A stretch of DNA of 64,000 nucleotides. It comes from Gordius sp. MW1. Lineage: Eukaryota; Nematomorpha; Gordioida; Gordea; Gordiidae. The notes beneath the pieces were generated by a model that made no database searches, was not told the origin of the DNA, and saw only the letters and a list, made by a program, of their open reading frames with translations. The stretch is taken from the NCBI GenBank assembly GCA_964036665.1, contig OZ038527.1, forward strand, positions 17,630,221 through 17,694,220. Reading direction: 5' to 3'. Positions within the stretch are counted from its first letter, which is position 1. Every line of letters begins with the position of its first letter. This document shows, one piece after another, positions 32,559 through 43,253 of the stretch. A program made the position numbers and the translations under genes.

Positions 32559-35500
32559 ATGATGGAAGATAATTTAAAGTATCACGGGGATAAAGGTGGA
32601 AGATCACCTTCCATACCACATTACCATGAAGATTCCCAAAATAATTGCAGTAACCAACCTTACTGCTTCCCATTTAAAAACTGTAAGAAATCGTCCCAAT
32701 TAAATTTTGCTTTTAACAACGACCCCTGGCCATCATATCCCATTATGACTGAGTATTGGTCAGCATTGCACGAAAAAGGTTTTGCAACAAATCATTCCCC
32801 ATTATTATTTCCCTTACATTTCGCCACATATCTGCGAGGCATGTACGAAAAATTATACGCGACAGCAATTCAAAGTGATGGTCCCCCGTTTGGGACGAAT
32901 CAATCAACACCCTTAGTCCAGCATGCCAACGAGGAAGAGTTTATGTTGTGGGCTAGATATTACCGACAATTACTGAGTTGGCAAAACCCACCACAACAGC
33001 CTCAGCTTAAAGCTAATGTTCATGCATCTAGAAATTGCAATGCTACTATGACTTATTGTGAGACAATTGACAAGAGGCAGTACATTGACAAACCTTATTT
33101 CCCACTTAATCCGACACCTATAACGCCCAACGTTTTAACACGATCGCCTTGCAACTTGTTTAATTATAGGCTGCCATGGTTAGCTCCCAACAGTAGCCCA
33201 TGGCCGATCAACGAAGATTCCGATCATCATAACTTTAACGAATACTTATATACTGGTCAGCCGAATGTTGCCCAAAATAATAGGAGTAACTGCAAGGCCC
33301 CTATCCTTTGTCAAAATAATATCTATCAAAATTACTTCAAACCTTACCCAAAGGGAAACTCTTATTACAGTTGTCCAGAAAGGTGTGGCTCAAACAGCTT
33401 TCTTAATCAAACATTCGATAAACAATTAAATGGCAATAACTCGGTTGACAATCTTTACGGCGAAGAAGTTAAATTGATGAAGGATATTTCTGATAAGCTT
33501 GAAAATGATATAAGTAATTTAAATTTTTACCCATCAATAGATAAAAATATGAATTACAACCAACCCAAATTAATCAAAATAAACATAGGAATAAGACACT
33601 ATTTATAATTTCGTGATAATTTTACACAAGGCCAAATCTGAATTTAACAATAAATGGGTGATTTTCATGGGCGTAGCCAGGTTTTGGATTAGGGGGGGGG
33701 ATGCGAAACGTTTAAAAGTTTAATTAGGGGGGGAGGGCAAAACATAATTTTTTTGATTTTTAAGAGTTTTTGTATTGAAAAATTTTTTTCCGTCATTTAA
33801 GGGGGGGGGCCTGCCCCCCCCCCCTGGCTACGCCCATCGTGATTAACTATGCCGCTACCCTTATGCGTCCCTACATTTTGGCTCTAAGATATATTTGAAA
33901 TACAGAAATTAAATTATCTCAATTTAGCTGAGAGTTCCTTCAAGTGAGCCCCCCCCCTTCCAAAATTCCAAAATTTAAATTAATGACATTACAAATGTTA
34001 AAGGAAAATCGTAACCCAGCCCTCTTGAAATCTTCATTTTCTTTATAAAATCAGTTTAGCCTATAAATTTTTAGTATGTTCTTGGTAGATTATAATTATT
34101 TAGGTTTAAATATATTCATGCTATATTTTTTTAATTGCAGGTTGTAGGTTAACTTAGACAATTTGTGGCGATTAGCATGGGCATAGCCAGCATTGGAATT
34201 AAAAGGGGACAATAATGATTTAGGGAGGGTCAAAATAATTATTTTTTGAATTTTTAGCTATGATTTTAATAAATTTTAACAAATTTTTGGATTTAAGGGG
34301 GGGGGGCAGCCGCCCTTGATTACGCCCATGGCGATTAGTTAAAAACTCTACACATTTGAAATGACGTCGGGCTTGAGTCGAGTAACAGACTTTAGTAGCC
34401 AGTTGGGGTCCTAAAGACATGAACTAAACCACGCCGAATTTTTTACTTAGTCTTAGATGTCGAGAATTATATAAATGTTGACACTGCTCCAGAATAAGTT
34501 TCTCACTATCGTTTTAAACACAAGAGGCAAAATGTTGGAGGAAAGGATCTTCCCTGAAAATTGATTATAAACATGGGCGTAGCCAAGGGGGGGGGGGCAG
34601 GGAGGGACGGCGGCCTACTTTAGATCCATAAATTTGTTAAATTTATTAAAATTATGGCAAAAATTCAAAAAATGATCTTTTGCCCCTCCCTAAATCATTA
34701 TTGCCCCTCTCTAATTCCAATTCTTGCTACGCCCATGATTATGGGCGTACGCGGGGGGGGGGCAGGGGGGGCATTTACGAAATAAAAATTTTTCAATGTA
34801 AAAACATTGACAAATTAAAAAAATTTATGTTTTGCCTTCCTCTAAATGAACTTTTAAACGTTTGCCCCCCCCCCCTAATTCAAAACCTGGGTACGCCCAT
34901 GCCCATGATTATAAAGGTGCAAGAAAAATTATTGCTTTTACAAATGAGATCTTTAAAAACCTTTTAGAAATGTTTATAATTGAAAAAAGTTTCTGGAATA
35001 TTTACCCTGCCCAGCAGTTTATTGGGGGGGGGGGGACGATGGCCATTTTGCCCGTATCTTAATCTTTACCAAACTTTTTGCCCTCGCCCCACAAATTTCC
35101 AAAAAGGACAAACCCGACGGGTCTGCATGAACTGAGACTCACACGTTGATTGACACGGGCAATTCCACGTAGCATTTTGGCGCTGAGCTAGTCATCAACA
35201 ATACCATTAATTACATATTAAAATCTAATTTATTATCTACCCATATATCATAATAAATTTGTGCCAACTCAACCGCATAAAATTTCAATCAACACATTAT
35301 GGATTAACGATTGATAAAAAAAGTAGAAGTGAATTATACGGTTGATAAGTTGACATGACATAAGCAGAGATTTGAATTAATATCTAGGGAACACAATTTA
35401 TGACAGCTCACAAGGATAGGGACATTTGATATATGCTGATGACAGGATTTAGGGAATTAGGAAAAGTAATTAAGCGATATGCTGTCAATAATAAGTATGC

Positions 35501-38500
35501 TAACGACGTCAATATGCGGCCTTAAATTGATTTAATAGAGATATTACACAATATAAATTAAAATATTTCACATAAAACGAAGTCCTATGTCAATCCTAAT
35601 GATGGAGTCTTTTTAGGTATGTTTTTTATAAATTTGGTTATCAATAACACAATCAAAATTAATGATGCGATTTATTTAATAAAGTTTTTATTAAAGGGTT
35701 AGATTAAGAGTAGGCCATTTCTTCGTTGAACATACGTCCATGTAGTTGCACTTGTTTTGAAAAATGCTAACCATGTTCCCATCATAATTAATATCACTCT
35801 CATTTATATGGATTTGCCAGTTTTCAGCTTGAAACACTTTTAATTTATAATTGGACACTCAATAATTTAAAACAATTTTTACGTATATATTATAGAAACA
35901 TGGGCCAAATAATCTAAATCTTTTATAGGTATATTGTTTGTTCTGCAAACCAAGAATGAAACTCTTTCCTGTATAACCTTCAAACAATATTGTTTTTACC
36001 TTATCTAAACTTTTTATATATTCGATTCAAATTAATTTACCTTAGATTCAGTCACATAAGTGTAGTCAGGATTTAATTTAAGAAGGGGGGAGCAAAATTA
36101 AAATAATAAAAAATAACCTTTCTTTTGGATCAAAAAATGTTTAAGAGGGTAGCAGGGCAGCCGTCTTATCCTTGTCTTCTTCTGGTTAAGTCCATAGCGA
36201 GTCATTTGCATCTTAATTTAGTAAAAATCTAAGCCCCTAAAAAATTACTGTAGTTTTAATCTTTAATTAATTAAAATTTACCTGTCAAGGCATGCCATGT
36301 TTTTCTACTTAGCAATCAAATGAAAAAGGCGGTTAAGCAACAAAAATTGTAAAACTCTTTAATTATTCAAAAAATAAAATCGAATATTTTTACCTACTTA
36401 TTTATGTAAGTTAGCTTAATTTATTTACATTTTTACGAATTGAAGTCAATCGGGTTACAAAACTAAATACATTTATATATATTTGGTCAAATCTTAAGTT
36501 TTTATAATTGTTAAATGCATGATTAAATTTAGTTGCTAAGTCACTAATATAAAGTAGAATCTAAACAGTAAGACGAAAGCCCGTATGAAGACCAATTCAT
36601 TTTGCATAAATTGGGTCATAATGCTACACTTCTGACTATTGTTAAGTTAGATTTTATTATCGTTTTGTGTAAAATATAAAAAATGTTTTTTTTGACACAT
36701 AAAACTTTTTATGCAAATTCCTAACATATATCACATTCTATTAAATAACAATTAGCCGAAAATCAGCATGAATCGATGTCAATATATCCTCATGACGAAG
36801 AAGAAACAATAACCCTAATTCCATCACCCAATGAGGGGCACGAATGTAAGGGAAAACCAGGCAAAGGCAGAAGGAAGTTTAAAAGACACAGGTATATAAT
36901 AAAAAAGTTTAGTTTATGACAAAATTTATCTTTTGAACTTAATTATCGCTAATGAAGTCTCTATTTTACAATTTTACAGTTATTAAGACGACATGAACCC
37001 ATGAGCCTAGCCAAGATTAGAACTTGACAGGAGCAATAATGCTTTATAGAGGGGCAAATTAGTAGTTTAATTTTAAGAATTTTTAGATATCGAGGGGGGG
37101 GAGCCGCCACTCCCTATCTCCTGTTCGTTAGTTTGTTTAGTCTTAAGAGGGGCTCCTCTGAGCTCTGTAAGCTTTTGATGAAAGTTAATGTTCTATCTAC
37201 CTCAAACTTGTTTTTTCTTAATGATGATCTTATCTAAATTTTCGCGCTATTTAATGTGCTTCAATTACACATCCCTTAATGGAAGGCAAAAGAGAGATGA
37301 TATTAGATAGGCGGGGAGAACTTTTCACAATCCTTAGAGGAAAAGTTGTTTTTTGGTATGTTAAAAGCCTTCATCTAAATAATAAGCACTTAAAATTATA
37401 TTATCTCTTATGTAAGGCTTAGAAAATGGGGAGGCCGAGTGATTCAATAAAAATAATTATTATCAAGACTACCATACTAGTTGATGGATCAAAAGATTAA
37501 ATCATCTTCACGATAATGAAGAATCTTATCATACCTCCCCCCCCCCATACGGGAAACTGGCTTGTTAAATCTTAATCTTGTTAACAATTCACTTATGTTT
37601 TTAACTTTGAACATATTACACATATTAACCATAATTGGGTTAGTCATCTAGTGATGTATATAATTGGAAGGGAAAGCAGATTGTTGGTAGCTAAGATCTA
37701 AAGTGATTTGCAAGAAACTAGCCCATGGAGCTAGCAGAGTTTGAAGGGTTATTTTATAATTGCCATTAAAATTATGAGATTAAAACCATATTTATCAATC
37801 AATATTTAATTTCGAAATTTCTAACAAATTTAAAATTTGCATCAAAATATATGGTAATTGCCCTAAGAGTAACTGCGATTTTAATTAGGCTTAGGCTCAT
37901 AAAGATAATTATGATATATAATTTAAAGCTCAATATACTAAGTTAGAAAAATATTGGATATATAATGGGCAGTTTCTATCCCTATTTCCTCCTGGCTACA
38001 CCCATGGTACAAGAATGCGGAAATTAAATCCTTATCGCCTCTAACTAATCTCTTCATCTAAATCATGAAATGAGAAAGGTTAGTTAGTTGTGGTGTGTTG
38101 TGTACCATAACTATCTCAAAAATTGATGATAGATTTCGTCTGGGTATGGGTGGTAGTAACTGACTGCTGTGATATGATATGGTTATTAACAATCTGGGGG
38201 AAAAAGGCGAAAAATATATAGGCCATGAGAGGAGATTATTTATTATGCTTGTCATCTAAATTTCTCTCATGTTTTGGGTATGGGTATGTGGAAACTTATG
38301 TGAACCAAAGAAGCTTTTTTAAATCAATTTTAGCCAAAATAAAAGCACAATGACTATAGGAGTCAAAAAATAAAGACTTTTTTTTATTAACTTTGTCCTT
38401 TTTATCCGTTGTTGACTGACACGTCCATACAATTCTTACATATCACCCGTTTAACTCATGGGCCCTCTAACCAAAAATTTGTTGAAATTTATTAAAATTA

Positions 38501-41500
38501 TGGCCCCAAAATTACAAAAATTATCATTTTGCCCCTCCCTTAATCTTTATTGGTCCCCCTCTAATCCCAATGCAGGCTACGCCCATGGTTTAACTTATAG
38601 TATAAGTATAACTTAATACTAGAAAAATTATGTATTAAAGACTTAACTTTATTTCCACTAAATTTCTTTTTATTAGCTACAATAAACTACAGTTAAAACT
38701 TAAGTTGTCCTCATACAACCTGCTTTTAAAACGAAGAATAGTCTAAAAATCGAGGAACTTAAGCGTCATTTTTCCGGCTACTTATTAGACTTAATTTAAG
38801 ATCTATTTTTTGTAATTATGCTCTTAATTTTAGCTAATCAACTTTTTCTTTGTATTACAACATAAATAGTAAAACATTAGTTTCAAACTAATATTTTACG
38901 CCTTTTTTAACCACATGTATATATGTAATTTATATTTTTATAAATATTTGGTTAAAAAATAATTTATTTGTTATTCAAGTCGAACCATCTTTTCGGCCCC
39001 TCAAGTAGAAGAATTGGAAAAGGCTTTTAACGAGGCCCATTATCCCGATGTATATGCACGTGAAGTATTATCACTTAAAACAGAATTATCGGAAGATAGA
39101 ATACAGGTATATACTTAATATTTACTCAATTAATTAAAGTTTGTAGTTCTGTTATAGAATTTATCCAGAAAATCTTTAAAATTAAAAAGGGGATTTTATG
39201 ATTTTAATAATAAAAAGATGTTTCGTTGAAAATGGTAGTTTTTTTAATTGAAGATTTTTAAAAACAGAATAAAATAAAATGTTTTGGACCTATCATATTA
39301 TACTCAAAAACGTGATTTTTTAAACATTACCAATTTCTAACTAATTTTTTTCATCTAGGGCATGGACATTAAATTATTCTTGTATGACCCTTTATGATTT
39401 TTAAAATTCGGCCAACAGAGGGCGCATGGGCGTAGCCAGCTTTGGAATTAGAGGGGGGCAATAATAATATAAGAATGTTTAGGGAGGGGCAAAATGAACA
39501 TTTTTTGGAATTTTAGCCATAATTTTAATGAATTTCAACAATTTTTTGGATTTAGAGGGGGGCAGCCGCCCTTCCCTGCCCCTCTTGCCTACGCCCTTTT
39601 AGGGCGTGTTAAACTTTTGTGAACGGTTGTAAACACCTTTTTAATTATTGTATGACAAGTTGATCATTCGATTTTATTACACCTGAGTGAATTTTGGATA
39701 AAAGGATAATTTTTAAAACTGTATCTACATGGGCGTAGCCAGCATTAGGATTAGAGAGGGGCAATAATGATTAAAGGAGGGGCAAAATGATCATTTCTTA
39801 AAATTTTAGTCATCATTTGTATAGATTTCAGCAAATTTTTGGATTTAGAGGGGGGCAGCCGTTCCTCCCTGCCCCTTCCCCCTTGGCTACGCCCATGTGT
39901 ATCTATGAAAGCTAAATAATAATAATAATAAAATTTAGCAAATTTGAATAATTTGCCCTGCTTCTTTTTAATTTAATACTTTTTTTCGATAAATCTTTCG
40001 TATCAAAAACTGGTTTGGAAAATATCTCCTAAATTTTAAATGTTTGAGAGTTTAAATAATATTTATAATTTTTATAAGCCTTTGCTGTTAAAAAACAAGC
40101 CATTCGCGCATAAATGTTTATTTATATTGAGAGTAAAACCCCTAAGCCTGCCCACCCCATTCGATTCCATTAAAAGGCTTATTTAAGATGCCAATCATTT
40201 CCTTCATTGTGATTGACAAGATTTAAAAATTGAATGGATGCTTATTAGCCATTTAAAACTGTATAAAATCAGGCGCGTAGCCAAGGGGGCGGAAAGCGGG
40301 ACTTTTCTACCACCTTGACCAAAATTTGAAAATTTTTTTGATTAATAAATAGATTAAATGGGTTAAAATATTATAGTTTAGTTGCATAGAAGATTTTGAG
40401 ACACTTATAAAAGCCTGGAAACATAATATATACCTACATTCAAATTTCGAATCTAATTTTGACTAAAAGCTTGCACACCATTATAATTTTCCACCATTGA
40501 TTGTAAATTGTGAAAAACTTGTTTTTTTTTTATCTAAACACCGTTCATTTAGCTGTACTAAAAAATGTCAAGTAAACAGATTGAGTGACTGTATAATTTT
40601 CTTATTAGCAACTTGAGAATTTTTTCAGATCAAACTAATATAATTTGGCTTTGGTTTCCGCCATTATTTAATTTTACCTAAATGATAATATTTTCTGCCA
40701 GTTGAAAACTTCCATAAGGTCCATGTCCTTTTTTAAGGGTATAAAAGCGATAGTAAATGCTCTGATTAATGAAGAGAGATTTTTCCAACTGGTTATATAG
40801 CGCCTTGAAGTTTCGCATATATTGTACGCGAAGTTTATTTTTGTTGCATTATAAATAAAAGTGTCGAAATTTTTTTTTGAATTTTTCCTCCCCCTTGAGA
40901 AAATCCGGGCTACGCGCCTGTATAAAAAACAATTTTATAAATATATCCATCGTAGGTATAACCATTTAGTATGGTTGAGATTTCCGTTACAGAATTTTGA
41001 AACAGAGATGAAAGTTTCTATTCATGGGCCTAGCCAGGTTTTGGATTAGGAGGGGGGGGGGGCGAAACGTTTAAAAGTTCAATTAGGGAAGGGCCAAACA
41101 TAAATTTTTAGGAGTTTTTCATTGGAATTTTTTTTTTCGTAATTTAGGGGGGTGCGGTCCCCCCTGCCCCCTGGAAGTTTGGGTGTTTTAAGCAAACTTT
41201 TAAAATTTAAATTCTCTAAGCTTAATCTTTTTAAAATGATTTGTTTTATTTATTACAATTTAGAATTAGAGTATATGGCATAAAATTATAATAATTATAG
41301 ACTGGAATTACATATCTCCCTATTATTCGTTTAAATGAATTTAGTAATATGGATCATTTTTAATAATCTATTATTATCTTCCAATTAGACTTAATTAGAA
41401 TATGGTAGAACGTGACTATTTGAAGCCACCTTGCTACATCATTGAATAGGATAATTGCTTATTAACATTTTAACCCCGAATAAATATCTATTTTTTAAAT

Positions 41501-43253
41501 GATCCTATTAATTTTGCCATTTTTGAAACCAAATGCAGTTTTTAAAGGTCTTTATTAAACAAAAATTAGATAAAACGCCTCAAATTACCTAACTCTAAAA
41601 ATTGAAAGCAAAAATTTTTGAAATTTGTAGCCTAATTTGGAAATATTCGATTTTTAATTATAAATATAAATTTTACTTGCCATAATCTATTTTCAAAGCT
41701 TGCCAAAAATAAAGTTCGCCATTGTAATAAATAATTGTCTGAAAAATACGATTTGATTGTTTATAAATTTTTATCGTAAAATCTGATAAGGCATAACACC
41801 TTTAAAGCTATATTTAAAGATATCTACAGCCAAATCCCTTTTTGCAACTTAACCCTCCAGATTTCCGACATTTTTAAAATTAATTTCTTTTAAACGTTTA
41901 AGCTTAATTGTCTCGTAAAGGTAACAGTGTTTATATTATAATAACAATTTAATGACAAATATAAGATTAAATTTAATCAAACACATTTCTTTATGTGCTT
42001 TGTTCAAAATAAAACGTTTCGAATATATGTCTAATAAATTTGAGATGTCTAGATGTCTAAACATAGGCTAGCCATGATTTGGATGAAGGAGGGGAACGGG
42101 GGTAAATAATACGGCAACTAATTTTAACATGGGCAAAATATTTTTTTGAATTTATACTCATAAATTTAAAATTTGAATTTAAAAGGGGCAGTTGCCTTTA
42201 TCTGCCTCCCATAGAGCTTCACTCATCTACCGTTCAAATTATTAGGCATTGAATCATATGATTAGGACGATTTTGATCCTCGTATAGAATATTTTTAAAT
42301 ATATTTTATCGGGAACGGAATGGTTAATGGCGAAAAATATAAATACTTATATCCTGATAGTTTCTTATTATGATAATTATAGCGTAATTTTATTCTCGAC
42401 CACTCCCTATAAAAGTCTTTAAAAACTTGAATATATATATTGCCGAACAAGGATTTAATGTTTATGAGTTGAACTTTATCCTCCCTATATTAGTACCAAA
42501 ATGATTATTTCTTATATGTGATAGGTGTGGTTTCAAAATCGTCGAGCAAAATGGCGCAAAAAAGAGAAACGTTGGGGCAAAAGTAGCGTTATGGCCGAAT
42601 ATGGTTTGTACGGCGCTATGGTCCGCCATTCTTTACCATTGCCCGATAGTATATTGAAAAGCTGTGATGAAAACACTGACATCAACGAAACGTGTGCCCC
42701 ATGGCTTTTAGGTGACTTTTAGATGTTACAGACGTAATTGGGATTCGAATTAGGCGTGAAAGAATATTTTAAAAGGGTTAAAAGGTGGTTAACTCTTATT
42801 TCTAACCAATTCTCGCGTTGGATACCAAACTTTGCAACGCAAGGGGTTAGGCATCTACCTGCATGGGCGTAGCCAGGGGGGCAGGGAGGGGCGGCTGCCC
42901 CCCTTTAAATTCAAAAACTTGTGGAAATTTATTAAAATTATGGCTAAAATTTCAAAAAATGATCATTTTGCCCCTCCCTAAATCATCATTGCCCCCCCCT
43001 CTAATTTCAAAACTGGCTACGCCCATGTCTACCTGTCTCTGTGTCTTCGGTTAGGCTCACGAGTAGATAGTCTAATCAGTATTTAAGCAATTTAGAAATT
43101 ATTAAAATCAAAAAACTTGTTTGAAAAATATGGATTTTAATAGTTTTGCTCGAAAAAGGTATGCATAAAAAGTCGATAGAAGCTGCAACGAAATTGAAAA
43201 AGGCGGAAAATGAAAGTGAATCTATTTGTGAAGATGGTTTGACGCAAAATTAA
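32559..43253 (+). CDS. Vsx: Vsx/Chx10-type paired-like homeobox protein, five exons
   Basis: A homeodomain transcription factor of the Vsx (Chx10, ceh-10) class, which acts in the nucleus and is typical of visual and interneuron development. Exons: 32559-33513, 36756-36891, 38980-39106, 42525-42711, 43159-43253; all GT-AG with consistent phase, 499 aa. The homeodomain (about 361-420) spans exons 2-4, with [24 protein letters not shown] and [15 protein letters not shown], glutamine at position 50. The CVC domain follows ([20 protein letters not shown] ... CAPWLLG-MHKKS) and crosses the last intron. Reading past the exon 4 donor would stop at 42722; the exon 5 match to MHKKSxEAA rules that out. 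The C-terminus is only about 20 aa beyond this. Exon 1 is a 318-codon frame rich in Asn, Pro and Tyr without the usual octapeptide; I join it by phase and position, so the N-terminus is less certain (about 0.6). Confidence 0.92.
33666..33838. mobile_element. AAACGTTTAAAAGTT-subfamily MITE in Vsx intron 1
   Basis: CATGGGCGTAGCCAGG to CTGGCTACGCCCATC, flanked by GTGATTTT / GTGATTAA (6 of 8). It carries G and C runs. Confidence 0.85.
34176..34330. mobile_element. CATGGGCGTAGCC-type MITE in Vsx intron 1, perfect TSD
   Basis: CATGGGCATAGCCAGC to GATTACGCCCATG, flanked by GCGATTAG (34168-34175, 34331-34338). Confidence 0.92.
34572..34737. mobile_element. CATGGGCGTAGCC-type MITE, host of a nested insertion
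   Basis: CATGGGCGTAGCCAAGG to TTGCTACGCCCATG. Its target duplication ATTATAAA is at 34564-34571 and at 34908-34915, i.e. on the far side of a second MITE (34740-34901) that landed at its right edge. Confidence 0.92.
34740..34901. mobile_element. AAACGTTTAAAAGTT-subfamily MITE nested at the edge of another
   Basis: TATGGGCGTACGCGGG to GGGTACGCCCATG, flanked by CCCATGAT (34732-34739, 34902-34909); the left copy is made of the last six bases of the older MITE plus AT. Opposite orientation to the copy at 30280. Confidence 0.92.
34916..36755. other. Remainder of Vsx intron 1
   Basis: A run of 13 G lies near 35023. 36058-36198 is a decayed short MITE (GTAGTCAGGATTTAATTTAAG to GGTTAAGTCCATAG). 35100-35530 is relatively less AT-rich and lacks repeat words; it could hold regulatory DNA, but nothing in the sequence proves it. 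Confidence 0.4.
37003..37125. mobile_element. Decayed CATGGGCGTAGCC-type MITE in Vsx intron 2
   Basis: CATGAGCCTAGCCAAG at left, GGGGGGGGAGCCGCCACTCC inside, right end lost. A lone right end, CCTGGCTACACCCATGG, lies at about 37989-38005 in the same intron. Confidence 0.65.
38457..38587. mobile_element. CATGGGCGTAGCC-type MITE in Vsx intron 2, perfect TSD
   Basis: CATGGGCCCTCTAACC to AGGCTACGCCCATG, flanked by GTTTAACT (38449-38456, 38588-38595). The left end has lost about 40 bp internally yet the target duplication is intact, so the deletion followed insertion. Confidence 0.88.
39425..39599. mobile_element. CATGGGCGTAGCC-type MITE in Vsx intron 3
   Basis: CATGGGCGTAGCCAGC to TTGCCTACGCCC, nearly consensus inside. 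The right terminus is mutated, and flanking GAGGGCG / TAGGGCG match at 6 of 7. Confidence 0.85.
39728..39897. mobile_element. CATGGGCGTAGCC-type MITE in Vsx intron 3, perfect TSD
   Basis: CATGGGCGTAGCCAGC to TTGGCTACGCCCATG, flanked by TGTATCTA (39720-39727, 39898-39905). Close to the family consensus. Confidence 0.95.
40270..40920. mobile_element. CAGGCGCGTAGCC-type element in Vsx intron 3
   Basis: CAGGCGCGTAGCCAAGGGGG at left and GGGCTACGCGCCTG at right, flanked by TATAAAAT / TATAAAAA (7 of 8). 651 bp, the longest copy of this family. The part around 40690-40890 is shared, inverted, with 51985-52160. An open stretch at 40861-41049 runs out of it and is fortuitous. Confidence 0.88.
41023..41175. 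mobile_element. AAACGTTTAAAAGTT-subfamily MITE, right end lost, Vsx intron 3
   Basis: CATGGGCCTAGCCAGG, then a run of 11 G and CGAAACGTTTAAAAGTTCAA. The terminal GGCTACGCCCATG is missing. Confidence 0.75.
42062..42225. mobile_element. Decayed CATGGGCGTAGCC-type MITE in Vsx intron 3
   Basis: CATAGGCTAGCCATG at left; AAGGGGCAGTTGCCTTTATC inside. Ends are mutated. Confidence 0.55.
42862..43027. mobile_element. CATGGGCGTAGCC-type MITE in Vsx intron 4, perfect TSD
   Basis: CATGGGCGTAGCCAGGGG to TGGCTACGCCCATG, flanked by TCTACCTG (42854-42861, 43028-43035). It makes up over a third of the 447-nt intron that splits the CVC domain. Confidence 0.95.

Noticed and set aside
42712-42722. Stop codon at 42720-42722 as the end of the Vsx-type protein
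   Set aside because: The CVC match continues as [10 protein letters not shown] in an exon at 43159 with correct phase, so bases after 42711 are intron.
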